This document shows positions 19,025-27,671 of a DNA stretch of 46,462 nucleotides, piece by piece. Both the position numbers and the translations under genes were made by a program. The notes under the pieces are model-generated. The model was not told the DNA's origin. It saw only the letters and a list, made by a program, of their open reading frames with translations, and made no database searches. Source of the DNA: Bacteroidales bacterium (lineage in GTDB: Bacteria > Bacteroidota > Bacteroidia > Bacteroidales > TTA-H9); the NCBI GenBank assembly GCA_028689615.1, contig JAQVCV010000035.1, forward strand, positions 1 through 46,462, read 5' to 3'. The first letter of the stretch is position 1, and each line of letters begins with the position of its first letter.

Positions 19025-20329
19025 CTATTTTTTCTCGGTTTTGTTTACCTCGTAGGTGGCATCAAGGGTAAGCATCGAGTCAACAGAAATTTTATTGTCG
19101 GCTGCCTTTTTCCTGATCAGCTCCATCCATCGGGCATCTGTTTTGATGTAATCGCGCATGGCAGCCACTTTCTGTTTGTTTTTTTCGTGAACGATCAGCG
19201 CGGTATCAACAGGGTAGAAATGGTTGTAGAGATTCTCGACGAATCCCCAGCCAAACCCTGGCAGCGTGGCCTCGGTAGCCATGATGACGAACACTTCGTG
19301 CTGGTTCACAACGTCGGAAAGGTTTAATTGCGCAACCTCGACAGGTGTCGAAAACGATTCAGGATAAACTTGTTTGTTGTAGAACCAGAAGTGGCTGACC
19401 GAAAATGAGTTGCTTATGCCAAAGTTGTACATCCCCCAATAATAGCTGTCGGATACAACCAACACCGATGGTCTGGTTTTTCCTTCGGCTGGCTCGAACA
19501 GGTAGTGTGGATAGGCCATTTGGAACGATTTCAGGCGGAACTTGATGTTCATCCCGTCAGCAATGTCGTAATCGTCCATCCGTGGCTGGCTCATTTCTAT
19601 TGTATCCCAATAGAGGTCGGGCATATCGATGGCGCGCAAGTGTTCAATAAAATGGATGATCGAGTCGGCGGCCAGCCCCATGCCGTAATAGCTCCAGTGA
19701 ATGCCGTATTGAGGGTAGAGCGGGTATTTTGAAATTCTTTTCTGGTCAACAAAGTATTTGTTGAAGTCGATGTGGTTGATGCCTAGTTCCAGCGCTTTTT
19801 GAAGGTGAGCCTCATAATTGGTGGTTTTGCGGGTGGTATGGTATTTTTCGGGGAAAAACTCGGGATAGAACGATCCTTTTCCGGCAGCAAAAACCAGTAT
19901 CAGGTTTTTGTTGAGCTTCAACAGGGTATCGCTGATTCGCGCGAGGCGGTACATCCTGTTGTTTATACTGTCTGCTCCAACGAAATCGGTGCCGTAGTAT
20001 GCCTTTATGTAATTTTCTTCAAACAGGTAGTTTTCTTTTCCCACGATCACCCCGTTGGCTTTGGCTTTTTTAAACAAGCTGAAAGCTATCTGGTTGTTTA
20101 TTCTTATGAAGAGGCTTCTGAAACCGAAGGTTTGGTTGAGCCAGTTTTCGGCGGCTTCCTGGTATTCGGCTGTGAACCATTTCTTAAAGGTGAATTCGGG
20201 TTTCGCGGGTGTGGTAATGGCACCACTTAACGGAGTAACGTTTATAACATTCAGGTTGTTCTGAATCCAAGGGGCAACAAGAAAAAGTAGGGCGCCCAGC
20301 AATAATATTTTTTTTATGGTTAAGTTCAT
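19025..20329 (-). CDS. AlgJ/AlgX-like SGNH-type O-acetyltransferase accessory protein
   Basis: The 434-residue product has one N-terminal membrane anchor (KKILLLGALLFLVAPWI) and a large extracytoplasmic domain. It starts with EFTFKKWFTAEYQEAAENWL and a RSLFIRINNQ segment typical of AlgJ/DHHW proteins, followed by VIVGKENYLFEENYI. The YGIHWSYYGM motif near residue 211 is the GxHW signature, and VLVVSDSYYWGMY near 290 supplies a GDS-like Ser. In alginate and similar systems this protein transfers the acetyl group received from the MBOAT channel protein onto a polysaccharide. The MBOAT gene is 15 bp upstream, which supports that role; the acceptor glycan is unknown. Confidence 0.88.
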   Translation of the reverse strand: MNLTIKKILLLGALLFLVAPWIQNNLNVINVTPLSGAITTPAKPEFTFKKWFTAEYQEAAENWLNQTFGFRSLFIRINNQIAFSLFKKAKANGVIVGKENYLFEENYIKAYYGTDFVGADSINNRMYRLARISDTLLKLNKNLILVFAAGKGSFYPEFFPEKYHTTRKTTNYEAHLQKALELGINHIDFNKYFVDQKRISKYPLYPQYGIHWSYYGMGLAADSIIHFIEHLRAIDMPDLYWDTIEMSQPRMDDYDIADGMNIKFRLKSFQMAYPHYLFEPAEGKTRPSVLVVSDSYYWGMYNFGISNSFSVSHFWFYNKQVYPESFSTPVEVAQLNLSDVVNQHEVFVIMATEATLPGFGWGFVENLYNHFYPVDTALIVHEKNKQKVAAMRDYIKTDARWMELIRKKAADNKISVDSMLTLDATYEVNKTEKK

Positions 20330-20344
20330 TGTTTCTCCGTGGTG

Positions 20345-21766
20345 TTAAAACCTGAAATAGATAAAAGGGTTGAATCCGAAGGCGGTAATAGAGCTGATGC
20401 AAAGGGTCAGCAGCATCACAACCAGGCTGGCTGTCAGCAAATGTCGGCGAAGGTTGTAACCATCGAAATAGATGCTGTTTTGAATGAGTTCTCCTTTTTT
20501 CACAATAGTGAAGAATGAGAAAAAAACTGCCAGGAGAAGGAAGAGGTAAAACTCTCCATCAAAAGAGGCCGCAGGGGTGAAGTTGAAAGCAAACATTCGC
20601 TGAAGGTACAGGAGTGCATCGCCTACTTGTTCTACTCTGAAAAACACCCATCCTATCATTACCAGCACGAAGGTGATGAGGGTTGAAAGCCATTTGCCTG
20701 TTTTTTCATACACTTTCAATAGAAAACTTCTCTCGAGTACCAGAAACAGACCGTGGTAGGCTCCCCAAATCACGAAGCTCCAGGAGGCCCCGTGCCACAG
20801 GCCGGAGGCCAGAAACACCAGCCACAGGTTGAAATAGAGCCTGCGGGTCGATACCCGGTTTCCGCCCAGGGGAATGTAAAGGTAGTTGCGCATCCAGGCT
20901 CCAAGCGAGATGTGCCAACGGCGCCAGAACTCGGTAATGCTTCGCGAGATGTAGGGATTGTTGAAGTTTTCGGGGAACCGGAAACCTATCATTTTCGCTA
21001 TTCCTATGGCCATGTCGGAATAGCCCGAGAAGTCGAAGTAAATTTGAAAGGTGTAGGCCACGATGCCAATCCAGGCGGTGTAAGTGTCAATATCGTTGTA
21101 ATTGAGTGCAAAAATGGTGTCGGCCTGCAAGCCCATGTGGTTGGCAATTAGCACTTTTTTAGCGAGTCCTATTCCAAAACGGTAGAATCCTGTAAGGCGG
21201 TTGTCGATGGTGTCGTTGTGCGACCGATCGGTAATCTGGTCGGCCAGATCGTGGTAACGGATTATGGGACCGGCTATAAGCTTGGGAAAAAGTATGATGT
21301 AGAGTTGGTAGTCCCAGAAGTTGTCGAGTGGTTTGTGCACCCTCCGGTACACATCCACCACGTAGGTGATGGTTTCGAAGGTGTAAAACGATATGCCAAT
21401 GGGCAGCACAAGTTTGGTCCAGGCAATATGGCCTGTCCCAAAAATCCCCAACGCGGCATTCACATTCTCTATGAAGAAATTGGAGTATTTGAAATAGAAC
21501 AACAGCCCCATGTTTACCGAAACCGAGAGCGTGAGCATCAGCCGGCGGCTGTGCTGGTTGCGGGTGGCCCACATCCATTTTACAAGATGAAAATCGAGCA
21601 GGGTGGTCCCCAGAATCACGAAGATGAATTTGGGGGCTCCCCAACTGTAGAAAAAGATGCTAAACAGAAGAATGACAATGTTTTTGTATCTTTTTTCAGC
21701 CAGATAGTAGGTGATAAGAAAGGCAGGAAGAAAGAAGAGAAGGAAAACGATACTGCTAAAGACCAT
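20345..21766 (-). CDS. MBOAT-family O-acyltransferase (AlgI-like)
   Basis: This 473-residue multi-pass membrane protein begins MVFSSIVFLLFFLPAFLITYYL, the usual AlgI start, and has FFYSWGAPKFIFVIL, GISFYTFETITYVVDVYR, a FDFSGYSDMAIGIAKMIGF segment, NPYISRSITEFWRRWHISLG and the active-site His in SGLWHGASWSFVIWGAYHG (about residue 324). MBOAT proteins of this kind move acyl groups from a cytoplasmic donor to an outer partner such as AlgJ. It is the first gene of a four-gene minus-strand unit. Length and motifs look complete. Confidence 0.95.
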   Translation of the reverse strand: MVFSSIVFLLFFLPAFLITYYLAEKRYKNIVILLFSIFFYSWGAPKFIFVILGTTLLDFHLVKWMWATRNQHSRRLMLTLSVSVNMGLLFYFKYSNFFIENVNAALGIFGTGHIAWTKLVLPIGISFYTFETITYVVDVYRRVHKPLDNFWDYQLYIILFPKLIAGPIIRYHDLADQITDRSHNDTIDNRLTGFYRFGIGLAKKVLIANHMGLQADTIFALNYNDIDTYTAWIGIVAYTFQIYFDFSGYSDMAIGIAKMIGFRFPENFNNPYISRSITEFWRRWHISLGAWMRNYLYIPLGGNRVSTRRLYFNLWLVFLASGLWHGASWSFVIWGAYHGLFLVLERSFLLKVYEKTGKWLSTLITFVLVMIGWVFFRVEQVGDALLYLQRMFAFNFTPAASFDGEFYLFLLLAVFFSFFTIVKKGELIQNSIYFDGYNLRRHLLTASLVVMLLTLCISSITAFGFNPFIYFRF

Positions 21767-21848
21767 TTTATTTCAATATCAGGATTAAGTTGGTAACGAC
21801 TTGCTAATCGATTTGTGGTGTGGTAATTAAAAGCACCTTCGAGGCTTG

Positions 21849-21905
21849 CATCAGCGTAATATCCAGAGTCTTTGGCGCCACCCGGAGTCGCGCTCCGTGC
21901 TGATG
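21849..21905 (-). repeat. Nested inverted repeats in the leader of the MBOAT operon
   Basis: CATCAGC (21849-21855) pairs with GCTGATG (21899-21905), enclosing an inner hairpin CGGAG-TCGCG-CTCCG (21883-21897). If the promoter at 21957-21964 is used, this structure lies in the leader RNA about 85-140 nt before the MBOAT start. It may be a repeat element or an RNA control structure; I cannot assign a known riboswitch class. Confidence 0.5.
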
Positions 21906-21956
21906 TCTTCTGAAGAAAGTGTAGTTCGATAGCATCTGACAAAACAATTTTGCCAG

Positions 21957-21964
21957 CAAAGATA
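21957..21964 (-). promoter_or_regulatory. Probable -7 box for the MBOAT operon
   Basis: TATCTTTG on the minus strand fits TAnnTTTG and is followed by C as often seen. It would give a leader of about 185 nt; no clear -33 box is visible. Confidence 0.45.
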
Positions 21965-22009
21965 GGGATTTGATGTTTAGGGGGGCTTGATTGTGATTGG
22001 GAGGCAGGG

Positions 22010-22298
22010 GAGAGGATTCAAAGATTCATCCCCCCGGATAGCTATCGGGGCGATCGGGATCAAAGATTCAAAGATTCGATGATTCAAAGATTCGATGATT
22101 CAAAGATTTGAGGGGGAGAGGGTTCCGATAGCCCTGATAGCTATCGGGGGAAGAGTGACTGGGTGACTGGGTGAGGTTTGTCAGAGCTTTTGGCTATTGG
22201 CCAACAGCTAAAAGCCAACAGCCAAAAGCTAAAAGCCAACAGCTAAAAGCTAACAGCCAAAAGCCAAAAACCAACAGCTAACAGCCAACGCCAACCGA
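22010..22298 (-). repeat. Composite intergenic repeat block after the ferredoxin reductase gene
   Basis: Read on the minus strand from the stop codon of the reductase gene: many GCTGTTAGC, GCTGTTGGC and GCTTTTAGC phrases (22296-22190), the core AGCTCTGACAAACCTCAC (22188-22171), TCACCCAGTCACCC phrases, a CCGATAGCTATCAGGG-type palindrome (about 22149-22124), tandem TTTGAATCATCGAATC phrases (about 22110-22063), and a second near-palindrome CCCCGGATAGCTATCGGGG (22032-22050). The first three parts occur in the same order after the tolC-like stop codon at 3224. The gap 21767-22298 contains no credible gene. Confidence 0.8.
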
Positions 22299-23012
22299 CT
22301 AAAAATAGATTTCCTGTCTCACTTTTTCCATCGGGTGTTGTTGATCGAGAAGCATTTCCCACACATCCAGAATCATTTGCGAATTACCGCACACCATCAC
22401 CTCGGTTTGTGGGGTCACCTGGTTTTGTCGGAGCCAATCGGTTACCCGTCCCGCGAAGGGGAGGTTTCTTTCGCGCGAGAAGCAGGGAATGTAGCATCCT
22501 GGCTTGTAGTGACGCGGGTCGTGCTGTTCGGTGTGGAAGGCTACACCGTGAACGATTGTGTAGTCGAGGTTTTTATGCGAAGCAGCAAAGCAATGGAAGG
22601 GGGCTATACCGGTCCCTGTGGCAATAAACAATTGTGGGTGCAAAATTTGTTCATCTGTCAGGGTGAAGAAGCCGTTGGGGCCGTCCACCAAAACCTCATC
22701 GCCCGGCCTTAGTTTTGCCAGCTTCGGGGTAAGCCTGCCCGTTTCAACAAGCCTCACCAGCACTTCAAGGTAGTCGTGGTGGGGCGGGCTGTATATGGAA
22801 TACTCTCTGAGTTCGCCCACACCGGGGATGCCCAGCGTGAGGTGTTGCCCGGGTTTGAATTGCAATTCGCGGCGGGTGATTCGCAGGATGAAAACTGTGG
22901 GGGTGATGTAGCTGACACTGATTGTGTGGTGGATTTGTTCTCCTCGTAGCCGGGTTAACATAAAAATAGTCTGTTTGCCTTTGCCAACAAACAGACTACC
23001 GTGTGGGTTCAT
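22299..23012 (-). CDS. Ferredoxin-NADP reductase-like flavoprotein
   Basis: The 237-residue product has an FAD-binding barrel with LREYSIYS (RxYS motif) and FKPGQHLTLGIPGVG, then an NAD(P) domain with FIATGTGIAPFHCF and a C-terminal VMVCGNSQMILDVWEML. It should pass electrons between NAD(P)H and a ferredoxin, flavodoxin or oxygenase partner not present here. Two starts are possible. The one used here is 8 bp after the upstream stop codon. An inner ATG at 22961 gives 220 residues but comes just after a 10-bp inverted repeat (22968-22998). Only about 50 bp separate the two and the conserved domain starts after both. Confidence 0.88.
   Translation of the reverse strand: MNPHGSLFVGKGKQTIFMLTRLRGEQIHHTISVSYITPTVFILRITRRELQFKPGQHLTLGIPGVGELREYSIYSPPHHDYLEVLVRLVETGRLTPKLAKLRPGDEVLVDGPNGFFTLTDEQILHPQLFIATGTGIAPFHCFAASHKNLDYTIVHGVAFHTEQHDPRHYKPGCYIPCFSRERNLPFAGRVTDWLRQNQVTPQTEVMVCGNSQMILDVWEMLLDQQHPMEKVRQEIYF
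22968..22998 (-). terminator. Hairpin with T-rich tail between the YD-like gene and the reductase core
   Basis: On the minus strand AGTCTGTTTG pairs exactly with CAAACAGACT around a short loop and is followed by ATTTTT. It looks like a terminator or attenuator for the upstream gene. It overlaps the first codons of the reductase if the upstream start is used, so it bears on the choice of start. Confidence 0.5.
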
Positions 23013-23020
23013 CTCCCGTG

Positions 23021-23656
23021 TTAAAATTCTTTTACAACAGCACCTTTCTCGCTGTATTCCAGTCCAGAGCGGTGTTTTTCGCGACCGTTTTCGTATTCAA
23101 TGGTAATTTCTTTCCATAAAATTCCCTTGTCGTTGTAGATCCTTTCTGTTCTCGAAAGGGGCATCCCTTGCTTGTTGTAGAGTGTAACCGATTTCTCGCG
23201 GTGTTGTTGGTCGTATTCGTATTTGTTTTGCAACCAGGTGATCTCTTTATCCTGGTTGTCGAAACTTGCCGATGTATTGGTCATCAGCAGGTTGTTTTCG
23301 TAGAGGAAGGTGTTGTGGGTGCGCGAAACCAAAGCACCGTCGGGAGTGCGACGCCAAATTTGTTCGGAGGTGCGGTTGTTTTGGGCATCGTAGGTGTAGT
23401 GGTACTCGTTGCGATACTTGATTTCGCCGTTCGGAGTCAGGGTTACGTCGTGCCTTTCGGTCATGTTGCCGCGGTCGTCTTTTGTGATTCTGGGTTTTAG
23501 GTCGTTGCCGGATGTGGTGTCGGGGGTTGCTTTGGGGTCAACCGACGACGATGGTGAATGGTTATCGCCTGGTTTCAGGTTGCATGCCCCGTTGAAGGCA
23601 ATTCCGGCCAGAACCAGATAAAAAACTACAATTCCAGATCTTAATTTCATATCCAA
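23021..23656 (-). CDS. Exported YD/MORN-like repeat protein
   Basis: This 211-residue protein has a signal or lipoprotein leader (SGIVVFYLVLAGIAFNGAC, Cys at about 25, weak lipobox). The mature part from about 75 is a run of beta-hairpin repeats of the form YxYDxxxNxxxExxxRxxDGxLxxRTxxxY, seen for example in YHYTYDAQNNRTSEQIWRR and KYEYDQQHREKSVTLYN. Such repeats resemble YD/RHS or antitoxin-like MORN repeats and build elongated beta sheets at the cell surface or periplasm. No enzyme motif is seen. Start could be Met1 or Met3 (23650). A TATTTTTG box just upstream may be its promoter. Confidence 0.68.
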   Translation of the reverse strand: MDMKLRSGIVVFYLVLAGIAFNGACNLKPGDNHSPSSSVDPKATPDTTSGNDLKPRITKDDRGNMTERHDVTLTPNGEIKYRNEYHYTYDAQNNRTSEQIWRRTPDGALVSRTHNTFLYENNLLMTNTSASFDNQDKEITWLQNKYEYDQQHREKSVTLYNKQGMPLSRTERIYNDKGILWKEITIEYENGREKHRSGLEYSEKGAVVKEF

Positions 23657-23664
23657 TTTTTTTG

Positions 23665-23672
23665 CAAAAATA
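23665..23672 (-). promoter_or_regulatory. Possible -7 box for the YD-like gene
   Basis: TATTTTTG on the minus strand, followed by C, ends 8 bp before the first possible start codon and 14 bp before the second. The very short leader favours the start at 23650. Confidence 0.4.
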
Positions 23673-23910
23673 CAAGTAATCTGGTTTCAATGGCTCTCTT
23701 GAAGCATAATTCCGTTGTGCTTTTCCGGGTTTGCAAAATGGAATTCAACAATTTACTCCGAAGCTTTTTCGGTGCGTTGTGCCAACAGGGACGATGCCCG
23801 GTAGTGCAGTCTTTAGTACCGGCCGCGCTGTTGTTGCCGGTTTGGCTTCTGATTTGCTCGTTACCTGATGTTAACAGGCAGCATGAAATGGCAATGAAGG
23901 TGGCAGCGGT

Positions 23911-26115
23911 TTATTGATCGCTGATGCGCCTTGCACGGGTCACTCCTTTGATTCTTTCGATCTTGTGAAGCACCTCGTGGAGTTGCAGCGAGTTGAAAAC
24001 GTGGATTTTAAGGCGTCCATCGAATTGTCCGTCACGCGATTCTATGTTCATGCTCAGCAAATTGATTTTCAGATCGAGGGTGATAAGTCTCGAGATGTCG
24101 TTGAGCAGCCCCATCCTGTCGTCGCCGGTAATTCTGATTTCGGCCTGATAGGGTTGAAGTTCTTTCTGGCCAGTCCACCACACCCTGACCACACGGTGAG
24201 GAAACCTCTGTTGCATGTCTTTGGCATTGGGGCAGTTGGCACGGTGAATGGTGACTCCTTTGGTGATGGTAACAAAGCCAAACACTTCGTCGCCATGTAT
24301 GGGGGTGCAACATTTGGCAAGGCTGTACTGCAACTGGTGTCCGGCTCCTTCAATCAGCAGTTGGTCGTTGGCTCCCGAGTGTTTGGCCAGGGTTTCGAGG
24401 TTGGCTTTTCTGAGTTGTTTCTGGTTGGTTGTGGGCGGTTGTTCGGCTTCCTGCCTGCCTATGAAATCGCGCACAGCAAAGGGATCGGTTTTCCCGGTGG
24501 CCAGCGAGGCGTAGAAATCGACCATGGTTTTCATGCGGAAGTGTTTCAGGAGCTTGTCGTTAAGGGTATCGTCGAGCGATATTTTCCAGTTTTTCAGCTT
24601 TCGGTTGAGGATTTCCCGACCATCTTCTGCGTTTTTTATTTTCTCGTCGTTGAGGGCTCTTCTGATTCTGTTTTTGGCACGTGTAGTCACCACGATGTTG
24701 AGCCAGTCGAGCTTGGGTTTTTGGTTTTTGGTGGTGATCACCTCCACGATGTCGCCATTGGTGAGTTGGTGCCTGATGGGAACCACCTTGTTGTTCACTT
24801 TGGCTCCCGAGCAGGTGGCTCCAATTTTGGTGTGTATCTCGAAAGCGAAATCGAGCACGGTGGCACCGGGCGGGAGTTGCTTTACATCGCCGGCAGGTGT
24901 GAGCACATAAATCGATTCGTCTTTGTTGCGGTCGGTGAGGCCAAAAGTTTCGCTTTCGTCTGACGATTTTTGATGCTCCAGGGCTTGCCTAATCTGCATA
25001 ATCCATTGATCTGACGATCCCGGGTCTTTTTTTTCTTTGTAGCGCCAATGGGCTGCGTCGCCCCGTTCGGCCACGTCGTCCATCCTGATGGTTCTTATTT
25101 GTATCTCAACCCAGCGGCCGTCAGGGCCTTCCACGGTGGTGTGAAGGCTTTCGTAGCCGCTGTCTTTGGGGAAGGTGATCCAGTCGCGCAGTCGTCGGGG
25201 GTCGGGTTTGTAGATGTTGCTCACTATGGAGTAAATTTTCCAGCAATCGGCCTGTTCGTTTTCAACCACTTTTCGGCTGATGATTCGCACGGCGAAGAGG
25301 TCAAAGATTTGCTCAAAACTTACTCCCTGTTTTTTCATCTTGGCATAAATGGAGGGGATCGATTTGTAACGCCATTTCAATTCGCAATCGAAGCCGTTGC
25401 GCAGCAATTCGGTCACGATGGGTTTGAGAAAGGCCGCGAAATAGGCTTCTTGTTTGGGTTTGGATTCGTCTATCTGGCGGGCAATAGCGGTGTAGTGATG
25501 GGGCAGGGTGATGCGCATGGTGAGCTCTTCCATTTCGGTTTTGATCCGGTAGAGTCCAAGTCGGTGGCTGAAAGGCATGTAAACATGCACGGCTTTTTTA
25601 AGGCTGTGTTGTGCGGCTTCGGGTGGTAATTTGTCGAAATGCCTGATTTCGTAAATGTTCATAGCCATCCTGATGAGCAATACTCTCAGGTCGCTGGTCA
25701 TCGCAAGGAGCATTTGTCTGAAATTCTCCGATTCGATGCTTATTTTTTGAAAGTTGAGGCTTTGGATGTTGCGAAGCCCCTCGTTCAGGGTCCGGATGTC
25801 GGGCCGGTTGACAAGCAGGGGTTCTGTCTTTTTTTGCTCTTCGGGCGTGAGGCTGTCGGTTATGGCAAAGGCCACTATGGCCGCCACTCCAAGTCCAAGC
25901 TCGGCTGCCATAATCAGACTGATGTCGAACAAACGGCTTATTTGGCGGGCAGCATCCTGGCTTTCGCTTGGATATTTCTCGATGCAGAGTTCCATGGTGC
26001 TGCGCAACAGCGAGGTTTCGCCTCTTTTAATGAGGGGTTTGATGGCTGCAAGCAGCCTGCGGTATTTCTGCGTGGTGAGGCTGCGGTTGTTGGGTAGGGA
26101 AGTTGTCATTGGCAA
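23911..26115 (-). CDS. relA: RelA/SpoT-family (p)ppGpp synthetase with degenerate hydrolase domain
   Basis: The 734-residue protein has the long RSH layout: HD-like region (about 40-190), synthetase (about 235-360), TGS (about 400-460), a CCTPIHGD-containing zinc-finger/RIS region (about 600-645) and a C-terminal ACT domain. The synthetase keeps RYKSIPSIYAKM, a SGYESLHTT motif and VEIQIRTIRMDDVAERGDAAHW, so it is probably active. The hydrolase motifs look lost: the HDxxED site reads ITDSLTPEE and the ADRLHNMR site reads AMNIYEIR. The protein is therefore likely a RelA-type synthetase in the stringent response, acting at starved ribosomes. A separate bifunctional Rel or SpoT would be expected elsewhere. 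It follows a terminator, so it has its own promoter. Confidence 0.92.
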   Translation of the reverse strand: MPMTTSLPNNRSLTTQKYRRLLAAIKPLIKRGETSLLRSTMELCIEKYPSESQDAARQISRLFDISLIMAAELGLGVAAIVAFAITDSLTPEEQKKTEPLLVNRPDIRTLNEGLRNIQSLNFQKISIESENFRQMLLAMTSDLRVLLIRMAMNIYEIRHFDKLPPEAAQHSLKKAVHVYMPFSHRLGLYRIKTEMEELTMRITLPHHYTAIARQIDESKPKQEAYFAAFLKPIVTELLRNGFDCELKWRYKSIPSIYAKMKKQGVSFEQIFDLFAVRIISRKVVENEQADCWKIYSIVSNIYKPDPRRLRDWITFPKDSGYESLHTTVEGPDGRWVEIQIRTIRMDDVAERGDAAHWRYKEKKDPGSSDQWIMQIRQALEHQKSSDESETFGLTDRNKDESIYVLTPAGDVKQLPPGATVLDFAFEIHTKIGATCSGAKVNNKVVPIRHQLTNGDIVEVITTKNQKPKLDWLNIVVTTRAKNRIRRALNDEKIKNAEDGREILNRKLKNWKISLDDTLNDKLLKHFRMKTMVDFYASLATGKTDPFAVRDFIGRQEAEQPPTTNQKQLRKANLETLAKHSGANDQLLIEGAGHQLQYSLAKCCTPIHGDEVFGFVTITKGVTIHRANCPNAKDMQQRFPHRVVRVWWTGQKELQPYQAEIRITGDDRMGLLNDISRLITLDLKINLLSMNIESRDGQFDGRLKIHVFNSLQLHEVLHKIERIKGVTRARRISDQ

Positions 26116-26152
26116 AAAAAGAGGCGCCGGGATCAGAAAGAAACCGGCGCCT
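26114..26152 (-). terminator. Rho-independent terminator after the ClpS-NfeD-FloA operon
   Basis: A 9-bp GC-rich stem (AGGCGCCGG with CCGGCGCCT) is followed on the minus strand by CTTTTTTTG. It overlaps the beginning of the relA leader, so termination and the relA start are nearly back to back. Confidence 0.88.
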
Positions 26153-26180
26153 GCTGTGTCAAAGAGTCAAAAAATGTGGT

Positions 26181-27185
26181 TTATTCTTTGGTCAGGTCGC
26201 CGCCTTTGTTAGCACCGGGTTTTTGAGGCGCTGCAATCGATTCGCGCATCTGGGTGTCGGCCTTGATGTTCTGGAACTTGTAGTAGTCCATGATTCCCAT
26301 GTTGCCGCTTCTGAAGGCTTCGGCCATCGCCAGGGGTATCTGGGCTTCGGCCTGAATCACCATGGCTCGTGCTTCCTGGGCCTTGGCTTTCATCTCCTGC
26401 TCGTGTGCAACAGCCATAGCACGACGTTCTTCGGCCTTGGCCTGGGCAATGTTCTTGTCGGCGTTGGCCTGATCCATCTGCAACACAGCTCCGATGTTTT
26501 TTCCAACGTCAATGTCGGCTATATCAATCGAAAGAATCTCGAAAGCGGTCCCGCTGTCGAGCCCTTTGTCGAGTACCAGCTTGCTGATGCTGTCGGGGTT
26601 CTCCAATACTATTTTGTGGCTGGGGGCCGATCCAATCGACGAAACAATCCCTTCGCCAACGCGAGCCAGAATGGTCTCTTCTCCGGCTCCTCCCACCAGT
26701 TGCCTGATGTTGGCCCTCACTGTTACGCGGGCTTTGGCCACCAACTGAATACCGTCTTTGGCAACGGCTGTCACGGGAGGAGTGTCAATCACCTTGGGGT
26801 TAACCGACATTTGCACGGCCTGAAACACATCGCGTCCGGCCAGATCAATTGCTGTGGCTGTTTTGAAATCGAGCGACATATTGGCCTTCTCGGCCGAAAT
26901 CAACGCGTTCACAACCGATTGAACCCGTCCGCCCGCCAGAAAGTGGGCTTCCATATCGTTGCGCGTGAGCTTCAAACCTGCTTTGGTGCCGGCTATCAGG
27001 CTGTTCACAATCACCGATGGGGGAATCTTACGCCAACGCATAAGTACCAGTTGTATCAGCGATATTTTAACGCCGGAAACCAGGGCCGAAAACCACAAGC
27101 CAACGGGAATGAAATAAAATATTACCCAAAGGCCAAACAACGAGGCGATTCCTATCGCCAAAAACACGAAAACAGTTCCTTCCAT
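26181..27185 (-). CDS. floA: Flotillin-like protein FloA (UPF0365, SPFH family)
   Basis: The 334-residue product starts with a hydrophobic hairpin (about residues 5-45, [20 protein letters not shown]), followed by the SPFH domain with [40 protein letters not shown] and VARVTVRAN-like segments, and ends in an alanine/glutamate-rich helical region ([20 protein letters not shown]) with coiled-coil character. FloA proteins scaffold ordered membrane microdomains and support signalling and secretion. The NfeD gene 5 bp upstream is its usual companion, which strengthens the call. A strong terminator ends the operon. Confidence 0.95.
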   Translation of the reverse strand: MEGTVFVFLAIGIASLFGLWVIFYFIPVGLWFSALVSGVKISLIQLVLMRWRKIPPSVIVNSLIAGTKAGLKLTRNDMEAHFLAGGRVQSVVNALISAEKANMSLDFKTATAIDLAGRDVFQAVQMSVNPKVIDTPPVTAVAKDGIQLVAKARVTVRANIRQLVGGAGEETILARVGEGIVSSIGSAPSHKIVLENPDSISKLVLDKGLDSGTAFEILSIDIADIDVGKNIGAVLQMDQANADKNIAQAKAEERRAMAVAHEQEMKAKAQEARAMVIQAEAQIPLAMAEAFRSGNMGIMDYYKFQNIKADTQMRESIAAPQKPGANKGGDLTKE

Positions 27186-27190
27186 AATTC

Positions 27191-27661
27191 TTAGGGGGTT
27201 TTTAGTTTAACAATAATTTTCTGATGATCTGTTTTTACAACCACAACATCGCGATGCTGATCAATAAAACCTGAGATGCTGTGAACTTCTGTCATCTCGC
27301 CATTTATGCGGGCTTTGCCGGCTGGTGCCAACCTCGACAGGGTAACTCCGGTGTCGCCGGGCTTCACTTTCTCGGTATCCACCAGGTTCACCTTGGAATC
27401 TATCGAGTCGTTGAGCATCAGTTTTTTCCAGGTGTTCGATTTGAGCGAGAAGTAAAGGGCTGTGGCTGTTGCCACCAGCGTTCCAAAGGTTACTGCCACT
27501 CCTGTGGTGGTGCCATACACGGCCCAGGCCTGCCAGATTCCTATGGCTATGGCTATGAACCCAAGTACCCCGGCTACCGAGGTTCCTGGTATTACCAATA
27601 CCTCGGCAACTAAGAAAACCAGGCCTAAAGCAATGAGTATAATGATGATGGTGAGCGACAT
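27191..27661 (-). CDS. NfeD-family membrane protein
   Basis: This 156-residue protein has about three transmembrane helices in the first 75 residues ([36 protein letters not shown] and [16 protein letters not shown]) and a C-terminal OB-fold-like domain ([20 protein letters not shown], then [15 protein letters not shown]). Short NfeD proteins of this type lack the ClpP-like protease domain and partner with SPFH proteins. The floA gene follows by 5 bp. ClpS lies 10 bp upstream, suggesting a three-gene unit. Confidence 0.92.
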   Translation of the reverse strand: MSLTIIIILIALGLVFLVAEVLVIPGTSVAGVLGFIAIAIGIWQAWAVYGTTTGVAVTFGTLVATATALYFSLKSNTWKKLMLNDSIDSKVNLVDTEKVKPGDTGVTLSRLAPAGKARINGEMTEVHSISGFIDQHRDVVVVKTDHQKIIVKLKTP

Positions 27662-27671
27662 AATTCAGGGG

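Noticed and set aside
21616-21942. 108-codon minus-strand frame overlapping the MBOAT start and its leader
   Set aside because: It overlaps the MBOAT coding region in another frame and reads through the nested inverted repeats; the MBOAT start at 21766 is canonical.
23690-23917. 75-codon plus-strand open frame between the YD-like gene and relA
   Set aside because: It runs into the relA 3' end, has no family features and is not preceded by a promoter or clear initiation site.
26103-27194. Plus-strand open frame of 363 codons opposite floA
   Set aside because: FloA on the minus strand is unmistakable and has an operon context; the plus-strand frame has no recognisable domain.
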